Assembly: GCA_023014485.1 (NCBI GenBank)
Contig: JAJOZX010009061.1
Coordinates: 75,001-139,000, forward strand
Direction: 5' to 3'
Length of the DNA: 64,000 bases
From: Bathynomus jamesi
Taxonomy: Eukaryota > Arthropoda > Malacostraca > Isopoda > Cirolanidae
The translations under genes and the position numbers were made by a program. This document shows, piece after piece, positions 44,787 to 55,170 of this stretch. How positions within the stretch are numbered: the first letter of the stretch is position 1; each line of letters opens with the position of its first letter. Below the pieces are notes generated by a model, which searched no databases, had not been told where the DNA came from, and saw only the letters and a list, made by a program, of their open reading frames with translations.

Positions 44787-46436
44787 CTTAGGAATATCTG
44801 AAAAGAAAGAAAAACATTTAAGTATTTTATATCAATTACGATGTTTCAAAGTTTAGTCATTCGATGTTCTAAAATTCAATAAAAAAATATTTCATGGGAT
44901 TACAACATAATTAGACAGAAGAATATGATAATATAAATAATCGTAATAATCAATAATCCATACTTACAGTTAAACTGTAGTATTCGTCTAGTAGAATAAC
45001 TATGAAGTAGGTACAAGAGCAATAACAGCAAACCACCGTCTATGACATCTAAGAGGCAACTGAGGACTGAGAGTGAGGGACAGTTCTATTCATGTTGTGA
45101 CTTGTACATTGTACAACAACTATATGACCTTGAAAACACTCCATATGCGATCAGTGGGATAATTCTGTGACAGATGAATAGTTAATCAATTTATGTCCTA
45201 TTATTTAGTAAAAGAGTCAGTTTCTGAAACTTTAAGGAAAAATTGATGTAGGTAAAGGTTATTTTATTTAATTTTCGTTGGCCAATTTCAAGTTTTGACA
45301 TGAAAAGACACTATATTTTCACTACCAAAATTATTAGAAAAAAGTTGACAAAATTGACGCACCCTATTGTCATATGCCTTCCAAGTGTTCCATGCTGTCT
45401 TTTTTGATCGGCCAAAAAAATATGATGTAGTGTCTGATCCCGTGAAACTGTGGAAGAGAGGGAGAGCCTTAGCCTTTCTTGATCCCAGCTTTTCAGCTAT
45501 GCCCCTGACATTATACAGTCGGAAGTCTTTCCCACATCCAAAGGCGACTGTTATTTCTGTATCTGGGTTTGTTACCTGCAGATCATTGAAATGCCCTATT
45601 AGTAAAACAAGGACATCAGTGCTGCCATTCTGGAGAGCATGTTGAACATGCGCTATGATGCCACATCCGCTTCTTCGTGTGAAGAATCCCTCATGTGTTG
45701 CTTGGAACTTTTGTGGGTGACAGTGTGATCAGCCTTGATACATACATTACATCTTTATCACATTCAAAGTTTGTTTCGCTGATCCGCATAGCAAGTAGTG
45801 AGAACAGTTCTTTTTTGTTATTTGAATCTCTGAGGAGGTCATTACACTTTTTGGGCATTTTTGTTTGCGGACTAACCTTCACTCGAACTCCCTTCCCCCT
45901 GCGGTTTCTTGTGGATACCTTGATGCTTGATTCGAAGTATCTGTTTCAAACTACAGCGAGCCGATTCACTGATTTCAATTGACTTTGAAGATAAAGGATG
46001 AATGTGGTGTCTGCATACGCTGAGAATGTTGCAGCTGTCACAGGCAATATATTTACCAGAAGACCTCCATCAATAATCATACAACCAGCAGTGCTGACTA
46101 TTGCTGAACTACCTTCCTCATATTTGAAACATTTAAGCAGTTCAGCCTTGTTTCTTGTCGTCAGTTCCCCATAATCTGACAGACCAGGGGAAAAATTATG
46201 GTTCTCATAGGCAAAGAATATAGACGGATCCCCTTGTCGATGTTGATTGGCAATGTAAAGATGACCAAACAAGGCAGCAGCATTTATGCTTGCTTTCAGC
46301 TTTTTAGCAGTTTTGTTTGTTTTTGCTCCTGTACTTTTCAACAGAGGTAGTGAGTTCTTCTTGATTGGTGCACCAATTAGTTTTCCTCTGTTAACTAGAA
46401 CCTCTTCAGTGAAACGGTGTTGTTCTTCACCTAGAG

Positions 46437-46670
46437 CAGTGATCGGCGAACTTTTTTGGGTATTACCCCAAAATATATTTGTGTACAACGATATTACCCC
46501 TTAGACTTGAAATTATTTGTTCGAAAAAATATAACTTTGATAATTAGCCTCGCTTATTAAATAATAAATTTTTGTGCAATTTTATTTATATGTTTATTGA
46601 GCCTTCATTACTCCCGAGATTTTCATTTTTACCCCATTTGGGGTAATTTACCCCGGTTCCCCGACCCCTG
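46437..46670. mobile_element. hAT-type MITE in the nuclease-like gene
   Basis: 234 bp. It starts CAGTGATCGGCGAACTTTTT and ends GGTTCCCCGACCCCTG. Exact 8-bp duplication ACCTAGAG at 46429-46436 and 46671-46678. The interrupted frame reads ...SMRNMQTLG before and EEQHRFTEEVLVNRG after it, so the insertion point is within a codon run. Confidence 0.92.
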
Positions 46671-46905
46671 ACCTAGAGTCTGCATATTTCGCATTGATAA
46701 CACAACCGAATCATCTGCATAGTCCCGAGCGTACAAAATGAGAAGTTCAAGATAGTCATCTTCAAGTGGGTTTCCATAGGTCTTAATGGTCTTAATGAGT
46801 TGCTGGGTTTGTTCCAGAAAGTGCTTTTGTAAGGACAGCCCCCCTTCGTGGTGCTTCGAAGAACTTGAACTGTCGTGTGTTGCAGGGGCATCGATTTGAT
46901 TTTCC

Positions 46906-47345
46906 TTAGTGGTATGAGTGTTAGATGCTGGACAAAAATACCAAACATCCAGGGTTTATGCCTTGGATGTATGATATCTCTGGTATTTTTTAAACATATT
47001 TACTTTGATTCATCAAGCATGCACGTAGAAAAAAGTGAAGTTTTTTGCATTAATTAAAAGTATATTTTGTATTGATTTTTTTATGTCGATATTATTGGAA
47101 AGTACTCGAACTGTACCACTTGATGCCATACACAAGTTCTGGCAGCCATTTTGAAAATGTACAATTCGGAAAATAATGTTGAGATTTCTTGGATTCGTTG
47201 GAAAAATATTTGTAAATATGTTCAAGTACAAATCCTGAAAGTTTGATGATTTTGTCCAGTTTGTAACACCTTTGTCACTAAGGAAGCCCACTAATCTCCT
47301 AAGGGAACTATTAGTGATTTTAATCCTTTAATGGATTTCTTAATC
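46906..47345. repeat. flanking repeat arm R (two inverted copies)
   Basis: 47090-47320 on the minus strand matches arm L at 35365-35970. A third, more diverged copy (GCTGGACAAAAATACCAAAC) lies at 46906-47015 in plus orientation, so the two right-hand copies form an inverted pair. The coding similarity of the nuclease-like gene stops at this boundary. Confidence 0.6.
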
Positions 47346-47434
47346 GCCAAAAGAAAGAGAAGTATAAAATTATTTTTACATTAACCATAGGTTTATTCAA
47401 AGTTTTTGTGTTAATTATTATACGATATATATAT

Positions 47435-47508
<74 letters not shown>

Positions 47509-47757
47509 ATGAAAACTCACAAGGAAAAGGGAAAAAATATTCCAGGGTCTTTCTTGTCTTCAACAGTACACCTAGTTAGGGAATGAAGAGAAAAGGTAAG
47601 AAGCCAAAAGTAAGGGGTTCCAAAAAACCTCAGACCCCCCATTTGCAGCTTACATGTTTACTTATGTCGAAATAGTTTTCAGTGATTATAAAAATATATA
47701 AAATTCTTTATTTATTGCAGGTATTAAAATTACTCTAGCTGATAAAGTGATAATATA
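47346..47757. repeat. (TA)n and dispersed repeat
   Basis: TA run of about 80 bases (47424-47503), then ACTCACAAGGAAAAGGGAAA and ATATTCCAGG (47512-47555) of the dispersed family. The rest is unassigned. Confidence 0.75.
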
Positions 47758-48641
47758 ATGGCTTCTCAATTAATTGGTGATTCGGAGAGGCAATGTATGA
47801 TAGATCGCATACGAGCAATAACATTTCGGGAAGCTCGTGATGCTGGAGCCACCTTTAACACGTTCATGGGTTGCCAAAAAGTTGCGAAGAAGTGAGGACT
47901 TCGTCAAAAGAAATTGGAATAAAACTTTGGATGAATGTGAAATGGATACAACCAAATCTGGGAGCCCAAATTTGCCACTCTCTCAGGAAACAAAGGACAT
48001 CATTGAAAGCGGTACGCGTAAGCGGAAAAACAGCTGTGCTATACTTTCTAGAGAGATCGAAGTGTTGAGAGGAAAGATCGTTAGTGGTGAGATCATTCCA
48101 CTGTACCGTCATAGGCAAGGTTTAAAGCCTTAGCATGAACTTCCAAAGCCAAGAAAAACCCAACTTAACATCGATGACAGAATGTGGTTTGCCCATTATC
48201 TTGAAGATTGGGATGTGGATGATTTCATGTATTTAGCTGTCTCCGATGAATTTTTTGTTTACGTAACACGTCGGCCTAACTACCAAAATGATCGAGTGTG
48301 GGCCACAACACCAGATGAAATCGATGACAATGAACATTATCGCGAATTATTAAAAAGTCCAGTGTGTGTTGGTGTGTTTGTTTTGTTCACTGCAAAGAAG
48401 CTCATGTGGGTGCTGAAGCCAAATGGTCAGAGTTGGGATGGACAGTATTTTCGTGATATTATTCTATCCCAGCATGTCATTCCTTTTCTAAGAAACCCAA
48501 ACAATGTCATGGATGTCGATCAGGTCACACTTCTGCACGATAAGGGCCCCTGCTTTAAAGCATTAGCCACTCAACTTGTTGCGGAAAAATGAGATCGATT
48601 TCTTTGGAAATGAAGAATGGCCAGGAAATTCTCCTGACCTG
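47758..48641 (+). pseudogene. Tc1/mariner-superfamily transposase, 3'-truncated
   Basis: ATG at 47758 (MASQLIGDSE...). After a frame change, TRSWVAKKLRRSEDFVKRNW (helix-turn-helix region) and SGSPNLPLSQETKDIIES run to 48133. A second frame (48182-48592) has LAVSDEFFVYVTRRPNYQND (first Asp), VCVGVFVLFTAKKLMWVLKP and VTLLHDKGPCFKALATQ (second Asp). A further shift gives EIDFFGNEEWPGNSPDL, after which a LINE 3' end replaces the third catalytic block. Non-functional. Confidence 0.8.
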
Positions 48642-49140
<499 letters not shown>

Positions 49141-49290
49141 GTGCATATATGGATAAAATGAGATAAAATGAAGATAAAAAAACCGGTTGTAGTTAAAGCA
49201 AGAATGAAGAACCTGATATTGTATATGTATCCACGGTGAGACTGTACAGTTGAAAGTTATACAATTATAGAATTATTAAAACTTAAACTC

Positions 49291-49291
<1 letters not shown>
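49141..49291. other. unannotated short stretch
   Basis: AT-rich, no feature. Confidence 0.4.
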
Positions 49292-49354
<63 letters not shown>

Positions 49355-49356
<2 letters not shown>

Positions 49357-49797
49357 TAAATGACAAACACTATCGTTTCTTTCTTTTTCATGATGTTAGG
49401 CCCGAGGGTAGGCCACGGGTCACTCGCAAAGAGGCCCCAAAAATATGGCTTCCCTCACCAGCTATCTGCAAAGCAGATAGGATTCAACTTTGGGACAGGA
49501 TCTAGGAGTTACAGCTACACCTACACCGTTGCATTCGCGTCGGATTGAATACCCCTTTTCTTTGATGTATTCAATCCGACGCGAATGCAACGAGTATTTT
49601 GCTTATATTGAGGGTCTGGATATAGTAGGCTAGGTGTAGCTGTAACCCCTAGATCCTGTCCCAAAGCTGGATCCTATCTGTTTTGCAGATAGCTGGTGAG
49701 GGAACCTATATTTTTGGGGCCTCTTTGCGAGTGACCCGTTGCCCACGTCGGGCCTAACATCATGAAAAAGGAAAACTATAGTGTTTGTCATTTACCA
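49355..49797. repeat. fold-back element (440-bp palindrome)
   Basis: GGTAAATGACAAACACTATC at the left pairs with its inverse at the right. Arms include GCCTCTTTGCGAGTGACCCG and CTATCTGCAAAGCAGATAGG (itself palindromic) and meet at GTCGGATTGAATAC. The right arm has about 40 extra bases near 49594-49634. Long (TA)n lies on the left (49292-49354) and another at 49868-49903. Confidence 0.88.
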
Positions 49798-49866
49798 TTA
49801 CTTATTCGGACTATAGTGGATTTAATTTTCCCAGAAGAATTCCTTGTTCCATGCACGGTCTGTGTG

Positions 49867-49911
<45 letters not shown>

Positions 49912-50949
49912 GTTATTATAAAATCTTAAAATTAGTATCAAAATGATAAGATAATAAAGATTATAAAATTTTAAGTCCCAAAGTTATTGTATTTATACAA
50001 ACTTAAAATTAAAATTAAAATTAAAAATTATATTATTTCCAAATCTTAAAATTTCGCCATTACAGAATTCGAAGGACTGCGACGAATACCAAAATTATAA
50101 TATCATAAAGATTATACAATTATAAAAAATTTTTGTAAGTTTTACTTAACAGGTGGGTTATGCCCATGCCCAAGGCAATTCTATATCTAGATGCTGCTGA
50201 AAGCGGTGCGAGTAATTTCGAGTACAAATTGATACCCAAGAAGGTTGTAATAGATAAAAAAATGAAAATTATCCTTGTTTAAATTTATATTTAAAAAAAA
50301 ATCAAATTTGAAATAAATAATTATTTAGTTACACAAATATTTGAATGTAAAAAGTTAGTTTTGTAAACTATAAAAAAAACAAAAATTAGTGAATCCTTTT
50401 TGTCTGTGGTTGTAGATTTAGTAAATGATAATTATATTTATAATTAATTTCGTTTACATTTACTAAAAGTATTTCATTCATTGATAATATATTATCGTAT
50501 TAATATTATCATTTATATTCATTTAATAAGTTTACAAAAACATTACGTGTCATGTTTCCACATAAAAATGGTGCTTTGTACGCGAAGTCATTTCAATTGT
50601 TTTGGGCAACGTAGTCATTAATTTCATTTTTTATCCGATTCAAAATTGTAGCTCGTGAGGATGACTGACGAGAATAAGGTTTTCCATCAAGGGGAGTAAA
50701 TATACCCTCCTCCAATTATTTTTAGTTCTACATCCATTCATGTTACTTTTGTTCATATATCAATTTACTCTGGTTCAAAATACGAGGGAATTTCCTGAAA
50801 ATTATATTTCATTTGGTGTTTTTCCAGATGGCCGATGGCTGTGATTTAATGAAGGACAAGAAGCGGGACGCAGGATGTAGGTTGGACCGGCAAAAAGTGG
50901 AGTTCTTGGGAACGAAGACGGGATTCTCTTAGTAGGCTTCTTTACGGCT
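49798..50949. other. upstream region of the peptide gene
   Basis: Very AT-rich with (TA)n at 49868-49903 and AAAATT repeats near 50000-50035. No coding. The last few hundred bases before the TATA box are the likely regulatory region, but I see no recognisable binding site. Confidence 0.4.
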
Positions 50950-50954
50950 TTTTC

Positions 50955-50996
50955 TTAGAGTATAAAAAGGGCGTCTTCACACGAGTGTGTATCGAG
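50955..50996 (+). promoter_or_regulatory. core promoter of the secreted-peptide gene
   Basis: TATAAAAAGG at 50961-50970 in a GC-flanked setting, 88 bases upstream of the ATG at 51049. A start site about 25-30 bases downstream would fall near 50990. Strong TATA boxes are common on highly expressed, tissue-restricted arthropod genes such as cuticle and immune-peptide genes. Confidence 0.7.
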
Positions 50997-51048
50997 TATT
51001 TTGCAAACCTTCTTCCTGAAAGCAATACACGAAAATCAAATTCCCAAA

Positions 51049-53961
51049 ATGATTTCAACAAGGGTTTTGGTAAGTTCATATTCCAAAATTTTCTTTTATT
51101 TATTTATTTATTTATTATTATAACTGACATAAATGTATTTGTGTCCTTACGTTTAGTATTTAGTAGTTAGAGGATTAATAAGTTTCACAAATGTCCAAAG
51201 TAATCAACAAATGAAATCGATGATTATCGTACCAAGGATTTCAGTCATGTCATTGTACAGGGTGTCCCGTAAGTCTGGACCCATAGGGAAAAAAAATAAA
51301 ATTACAAAATAGTCCAAAAATTTATTACATAATCTGTTCAAAGTGTCCGCCGTTGTGTCGCACACATAGTTGAAGACGCAATCTCCACTGCGACAGCACT
51401 TTCTGAATCACAGTCGCAGAAATTTCTTGACACGCCTCCACAATGCGTGCTTTAAGATGGAAAATGTTCTGAAGTTTGACCTCGTACACTTTGGCTTTCA
51501 AGTGGCCCCACAAATAAAAATCATAATAAAAAATAATAAAAAAATATAATAAAATAAATAATAATAAATAAATAAAAAAAATATATTATAAATCCCTATG
51601 GGTCCAGACTTACGGGACACCCTGTATACAGCATAATACGTCGGGAATCACTAATTTATGCTTATATATTTAATTATGGTATCTTCCATTCAAAATTATT
51701 TTAAGTTAATTTAAATTTAAATTTATAATTTTCCTAATGCAAAATTAACCGTAAATGAACTTCTTTTTCAAATTCATGATGGCCCTTTTCTAGACTCAAA
51801 TTCAAAATTCACAAAATCTTTATTCCGAAAAAGAATACAATTTACGTCATGTTTTACAATATTTTTTCAATATTTTTCTCTACAATTTACATATCTGATA
51901 TAATATTAACATATTTACAGTAGTCTAGCCTGATATGCCGTTGCAAGCATGGGAGCTTTTTAGGTAAAATTAGAGGAATTCAGGTTATTTATTACATAAG
52001 GGAAGTGAAATAGCAAGAAATAGGGGAGGGGGGGGCAGCGTTTTTGCGGGTGTTCGTCCTTGGCCCCTCCTTCCTGCATAAAAAACAAATAAGTTTCATG
52101 TAGCGGTTAATTAGTAGACATACTAAATTTTGTAAAGCGAAACGAACCACATGGTTAATCGCGCGTTTCATAATGATGATGATAGAGTAGCTAACATCAC
52201 GCTCAGATTAACTACGAAATAAACCATAAAGGAAGCGTACGTATTATGAGTATGAAATATTAAAAAAAATAAGAATTACCCAATTTAGGGGCTATATTGG
52301 ATTTAATGCGGAAATATATTTTAATGACTAACTTATTCAGTTTAACCCAAATCAACAAATTACGTTGATTGTTTGTTTGTTTTTTTCTGTTTAAGGTCCT
52401 TCAATCCTGCTGGATTATTAAATTATTCCTCTGTCACCATTTGTACTATATAATATTTATAACAGAAGGGTAACTAAAATATTGGAGCTATTGAAGAATA
52501 GGGGGTGCTACTTTAGTATGCGGTCTACCGACGAATGGTTAGGTTTAGTCATGATATTTTCGTTAAAACTAACGAAAATATAATGACTAAACCTAACCAA
52601 TCGTCCCAATATCAATCGCCCTTGACGATTGGCTAGGTTTAGTCATCATATTTTTGTTAGTTTTAACGAAAATATCATGACTAAACCTAACCATTCGTCG
52701 GTAGACCGCATACTAAAGTAGCACCGAATAGGGACCCCAGCCTTCTTTAGTTAGGCTTATAAGGCTAACTAACGAAAATATCACGACCTAACCTAACCAA
52801 TCGTTAGGTTAACTGTACGCCCTTGACGACTGGTTAGGTGAGGTCATGATATTTTCGTTAGTTAGCTTTATAAAGCTAACTAAAGAAGGCTGGGGTCCCT
52901 ATTCTTCAATAGCTTCAAAATATTTTTTACATTTTATCTATACATATGGTCAGATTACTTTTGCAAAATATTTCTGCAAAATAAATAGGGACTTCTCGGG
53001 CACCCTGTATTTCCTTAACGAGCAAGGTGGTCAGATGATATGCGAGTAAATCTTGCTTACGAGTCAATGCAATACAGTATTACCATATTGATACCAATAG
53101 TCAGATTACTCGCGTGAAATATGTGAGGATAGTAAGGTGTCCCGTCGTTCATTATGAAGTAGAGTAGTCAGATGATATACTAGTAAATTTTAGTTACTAG
53201 TCAAATACACTAAGCAGATATTGTTAAAAAGTTAAATGACTTTCTTCATTGGTTTGTGATCTTGTTCAGTTGAATAGTTTCATTATCTAACTTCATTTAA
53301 CAAATAAAATGACCAGTTCAACGCGAAAAAGAAATATGGATAATTTTAGTGTCAGCAATGACTCTGACTAACGAATTTGACATTTTTCTGTAAAGTTAGG
53401 GTGATTGACTAGGACCAGTCGTCAAGGGCGTACAGTTGACCTAACAATTGGTTAGGTTAGGTCGTGATATTTTCGTTAGTTAGCCTTAAAGGCTAATTCT
53501 AAAGAAGGCTGGGGGCCCTGATCTTCAGGTGATCCATTGAATCAAATACAATTACAAAATTTGCATAGTAAGTAATAGCTCAATAAACGAAGTTTTTCAT
53601 GGCCCGTGAGTGTACTACAGGGTGTTCCTTAAATAGGTACCCATGTTGTATTTAATAAATACAACAATCATACACAGCCGTCCTACTACTACTATATTGG
53701 CATGCTGTTAAACAGGATAAGAATAACAGCAATAAGAATTTCATCTATTTCAGTTGCTTGTCATGATGATGGTGATCTCTTATGCCTTCGTCTGCGGGGC
53801 TTTCCCACATTGGAGCTCCGCTCACGGCCACGGCCACGGACACGGACACGGAAGCGGAAGCTATGAGTCCTACGGAGGATATGACGATGAAAAAGACTCA
53901 AGAGAGTATTATGGAGGGTAAGTTAATTATGAGGTTTAATCAAATTTTTAAATTTTGCTAC

Positions 53962-53999
<38 letters not shown>

Positions 54000-54089
54000 A
54001 ACTAAAAACTAAGGTTTAAATATATACAGGTAAGGCTACATATAAGAATAAGCCGCTTTTAAGAACCATTTTTATTACTGCCGATTTAG

Positions 54090-54146
<57 letters not shown>

Positions 54147-54445
54147 GGTGAACCAAAAGTAGGTGGACAGTTGGTTGAATACGGTTTGTGTTATATTATA
54201 TTATAACTATGGTGTTCATTATAACTATGGTGTTTGTGTTTTATTATATTAAATATTATAACTAAATTTATTTAAATTTTATTTTGTATTATAGTATACA
54301 AAAAAATTAAATATGTATTCTCAAAATAAACGTTATCATTTACTGTCCACCTACATTTGGTTCACCCTATATATATAAAAGAATTAAAGCGTTTTATGTA
54401 TAGCTATTTTTTTCTCTTTCCAAAAGCCATCATTCACATCATTAA
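51049..54445 (+). CDS. secreted Gly/His/Tyr-rich peptide, three exons, 67 aa
   Basis: Exon 1 CDS 51049-51069 encodes MISTRVL (donor GTAAGT, phase 0). Exon 2 53754-53917 (acceptor TCTATTTCAG, donor GTAAGT, 164 nt, phase 2) encodes LLVMMMVISYAFVCGA, FPHWSSA, five His-Gly pairs (residues 31-40), SGSYESYGGYDDEKDSREYY and Gly-Gly. Exon 3 CDS 54427-54445 (acceptor CTCTTTCCAAAAG) adds HHSHH and TAA; AATAAA is at 54563. Residues 1 to about 23 are a signal peptide with a Cys-Gly-Ala cut site, so the product is probably a secreted peptide of about 44 residues with ten His and no Cys. If cut there, it starts Phe-Pro-His, which fits an amino-terminal copper/nickel-binding motif. Function unknown: metal-binding, antimicrobial or cuticular roles are possible. 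No stop or frameshift breaks the model. Two broken paralogs share its exon plan. I recognise no named family. Confidence 0.8.
51258..51624 (-). mobile_element. deleted mariner in intron 1
   Basis: 367 bp, TA-flanked, inverted ends CAGGGTGTCCCGTAAGTCTG over about 32 bases. The minus strand keeps the transposase C-terminus (WGHLKAKVYEVKLQNIFHLK to RHNGGHFEQIM and stop). An AT-rich (ATAA)n stretch replaces the rest. Confidence 0.88.
51625..52480. other. intron 1 sequence with a LINE 3' stub
   Basis: AT-rich intronic DNA. 52030-52086 on the plus strand is a Jockey-like LINE 3' end (GTTTTTGCGGGTGTTCGTCC, TTGGCCCCTCCTTCCTGCAT, then A-run). Confidence 0.55.
52484..52916. mobile_element. palindromic MITE (GGAGCTATTG family) in intron 1
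   Basis: Outer element GGAGCTATTGAAGAATAGGG ... CAATAGCTTC with exact 8-bp duplication AAAATATT at 52476-52483 and 52917-52924. It has been interrupted by a second palindrome (52504-52725). The left arm sits on one side of the insert and the full remaining palindrome on the other. Confidence 0.9.
52504..52725. mobile_element. second palindromic MITE nested in the first
   Basis: 222 bp. Ends GGTGCTACTTTAGTATGCGG and its inverse. Exact 8-bp duplication GAATAGGG at 52496-52503 and 52726-52733, created from the outer element's own terminus. It shares TTAGGTTTAGTCATGATATT-type arm sequence with its host, so the two families are related. Confidence 0.9.
52925..53752. other. remainder of intron 1 with a half palindrome
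   Basis: 53405-53530 is half of the palindromic MITE (CGTCAAGGGCGTACAGTTGA, TTTTCGTTAGTTAGCC, AAAGAAGGCTGGGG). Solitary mariner-type ends sit near 53006 (GGGCACCCTGTA) and 53618 (ACAGGGTGTTCC). Confidence 0.6.
53965..54141. repeat. (AT)n tracts in intron 2
   Basis: AT runs at 53965-53996 and 54098-54141. Confidence 0.9.
54144..54369. mobile_element. mariner-like MITE in intron 2
   Basis: 226 bp between TA dinucleotides. CACGGTGAACCAAAAGTAGG at the left, inverse of CCTACATTTGGTTCACCCTA at the right. Interior AT-rich, non-coding. Confidence 0.82.
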
Positions 54446-55135
54446 CCGCCACATTTCGACCTGAAACGATGAAAACGGCTCTTTTTTACATCTGGGAGAG
54501 ACAAACAAGAATCATGGTAACACACACGGAATTATATACTAGATAAGATCAGTTAAAATCTCAATAAATAATTAAATACTACTTCATTAATAAAAATAGT
54601 AAAATAACTCTATGACATCATCAGAGATTAATAATCATTAGCATACTGATACAAACCCCTAAATTAAATTATTAATTTTTAATATTAATATTTGTTCTGG
54701 TTATAATTAAAATATATTGTTTATTTGTTTATTTTTTCAACGGAATCCCTGAATGGTTAAAGAAATTGTACGGTTAAAGCCTGTAAAATATACAGTTTTT
54801 AATGGCTTAATTCGGGTGACATAGAAAAGACATTGGAAACGTTTGTTTAAGAGAGTCGCTGATGTAGGCCTATATATAATTTTTTTTTTCACTTCTCCAA
54901 CATTTACGACATTTCTCAGAAAGGTATTTTCACTATTTGCATAAAAGCAAATTTGCAGAAAAATTATTTTAAATCCTGATCAGTAAAGTTCTTAAGGAAA
55001 TCGCACTTCCACTGTTTTTAATGCCCAATCACGGGTTCTGTATTCATTCTTTACTAAAATGATCAATAGTTTCAACATGCTTTGGTTGATCGTGAAAATC
55101 GGGTTAAAATAAAACTCTTGGGAGCAGAACGATTT

Positions 55136-55170
<35 letters not shown>

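Larger units (their letters stand above)
41568..45366 (-). mobile_element. TAGGG-family transposon B (3.8 kb)
   Basis: The left end TAGGGGTGTGTCAATTTTGG and inverted right end TAGGGTGCGTCAATTTTGTC match, flanked by TTGTCATAT at 41559-41567 and 45367-45375 (8-bp duplication plus one chance base, or 9 bp). Removing it rejoins the nuclease-like gene across the codons for KTAWNTWKAYD and KATKAFLFMKQNPF. It carries a transposase on the minus strand and the palindromic MITE at 43001-43589. Confidence 0.9.
36676..46930 (-). pseudogene. FEN/PIN-nuclease-like large gene, broken by nested transposons
   Basis: Minus-strand pieces join into one protein: 46905-46671 (...SLQKHFLEQTQQLIKTIKTY...), 46436-45367, 41558-41510, 37360-37207, a 123-nt GT-AG intron (37206-37084), then 37083-36676. 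Middle blocks include IKKNSLPLLKS, HLYIANQHRQGDPSIFFAYE, MPKKCNDLLRDSNNKKELFS, SSHEEAD, TDVLVLLIG and FHSFTGSDTTSYFFGRSKKT. The last three resemble the acidic and helix-hairpin motifs of FEN1/XPG nucleases (E-A-D, D-x-D, GSD----GIG-K), so I infer a PIN/FEN fold. The C-terminus is Cys-rich (RC, GCFNCGCAKADLPC, CDCPCER), probably zinc-binding. I recall multi-copy unnamed homologues in cnidarians, fish and arthropods. Nonsense codons (TGA near 45943, TAG near 37070) and frameshifts show it is dead. It may be a host gene or itself transposon-borne. Confidence 0.72.

Noticed and set aside
45367..45645. 92-codon plus-strand frame
   Set aside because: Antisense shadow of the FTGSDTTS segment of the nuclease-like pseudogene.
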